DNA of 40,194 nucleotides from Prasinococcaceae sp. CCMP 1430 (taxonomy: Eukaryota; Prasinodermophyta; Palmophyllophyceae; Prasinococcales; Prasinococcaceae). The position numbers were made by a program, and so were the translations under genes. How positions within the stretch are numbered: the stretch's first letter is position 1; the number at the start of each line of letters is the position of its first letter. The notes under the pieces were generated by a model that had not been told where the DNA came from, did not search any database, and worked only from the letters and a program-made list of their open reading frames with translations. Shown piece after piece: positions 39,922 to 40,194 of the stretch. The stretch lies in NCBI GenBank assembly GCA_013416795.1, contig RQSC01001332.1:20497-60690 (forward strand), in the 5' to 3' direction.

Positions 39922-40194
39922 TGTGTGTGGAGGGTGTGTGTGTGCGTGTGGTGAGGTGTGGCGCGTGCTCGCCACGCGCCACTCACGTCACCCGCGCGTG
40001 GCACACACACGCTCCCTCGCCATCCCCGAAACCCCTTTGAAATTACTGACGTAAAATCCATGATATGCATACGCATGCGTAATCAGAGAAAAAACGCGGT
40101 TGAGGAGTGACGAATTCGCGGCTTCCGCGGGGCGCGCGCCGCCCCCGCCCACGCGCGCGCGCACGCGAGCACACACACATACAATCGATGATGA
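39922..40194. other. Upstream region of the ferredoxin gene
   Basis: About 270 bp to the window edge. It has GT-rich sequence next to the start and an AT-richer patch (40035-40095) with ATGCATACGCATGCG; the ferredoxin promoter is expected here. Confidence 0.5.

Overview
The window looks like nuclear DNA of a GC-rich unicellular green alga, possibly prasinophyte-grade, though the exact taxon cannot be fixed by eye. The reasons are these. The genes have short GT-AG introns. A plant/green-type ferredoxin and a y-type thioredoxin are nuclear-encoded and carry simple plastid transit peptides, with no signal-peptide front end as in algae with secondary plastids. A green-lineage ARM/patatin phospholipase is present, and TTTAGGG-type motifs are scattered through the window. 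Eukaryotic housekeeping genes (COX6B, LAS1, UTP21) lie on both strands with no operon logic. I saw no rRNA or tRNA gene, CRISPR array, or virus- or plasmid-like block.

Layout from left to right. 0.2-0.9 kb: plastid thioredoxin y (+, 2 exons). 1.3-1.5 kb: COX6B (+). 2.0-2.9 kb: SRPBCC/START-like plastid protein (-, 3 exons), head-to-head over 127 bp with an AlkB-like dioxygenase (+, 3.1-3.8 kb). 4.5-5.8 kb: endonuclease/exonuclease/phosphatase (+). 6.1-7.6 kb: LAS1 pre-rRNA endonuclease (-). 7.6-8.95 kb: TraB-domain protein (+, 3 exons). A single N at 7620 divides LAS1 from TraB. 9.2-10.0 kb: a small four-helix membrane protein (-, 4 exons). 10.5 kb: mitochondrial carrier fragment (-). 10.7-13.5 kb: gene-poor, repetitive DNA. 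13.6-16.0 kb: orphan nuclear-type protein (+). 16.6-17.8 kb: PLAC8-like cysteine-rich protein (+, 2 exons). 18.0-19.2 kb: DUF1995-like protein with a SAP motif (-, 2 exons). 20.1-23.1 kb: coiled-coil, calponin-homology-like protein, probably ciliary (+). 23.5-24.5 kb: orphan (-). 24.8-26.1 kb: unrecognised three-exon gene with microsatellite introns (-). 26.7-31.2 kb: ARM-repeat/patatin phospholipase (+), interrupted by a 652-N gap and a frame break. 31.0-33.2 kb: a duplicated module in which the phospholipase 3' tail faces antisense leucine-rich repeats, one copy decayed. 33.3-36.1 kb: UTP21 (-, 2 exons), damaged by two single-N gaps. 37.1 kb: tiny ORF with an in-frame TGA. 38.9-39.9 kb: ferredoxin (-, 2 exons).

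Functional themes: plastid redox chemistry (ferredoxin, thioredoxin, DUF1995, SRPBCC); ribosome biogenesis (LAS1, UTP21); mitochondrial respiration (COX6B, carrier); lipid and membrane work (patatin, PLAC8, small membrane protein). Most reconstructed introns begin GTGCG.

The most useful cautions concern the assembly: isolated single Ns appear to stand for real missing sequence, and at least one large gene (ARM/patatin) needs a frame correction. No clearly novel multi-gene system is evident. The best candidates for new biology are the LRR/phospholipase-tail duplication, the self-complementary microsatellite intron, and several orphan proteins.
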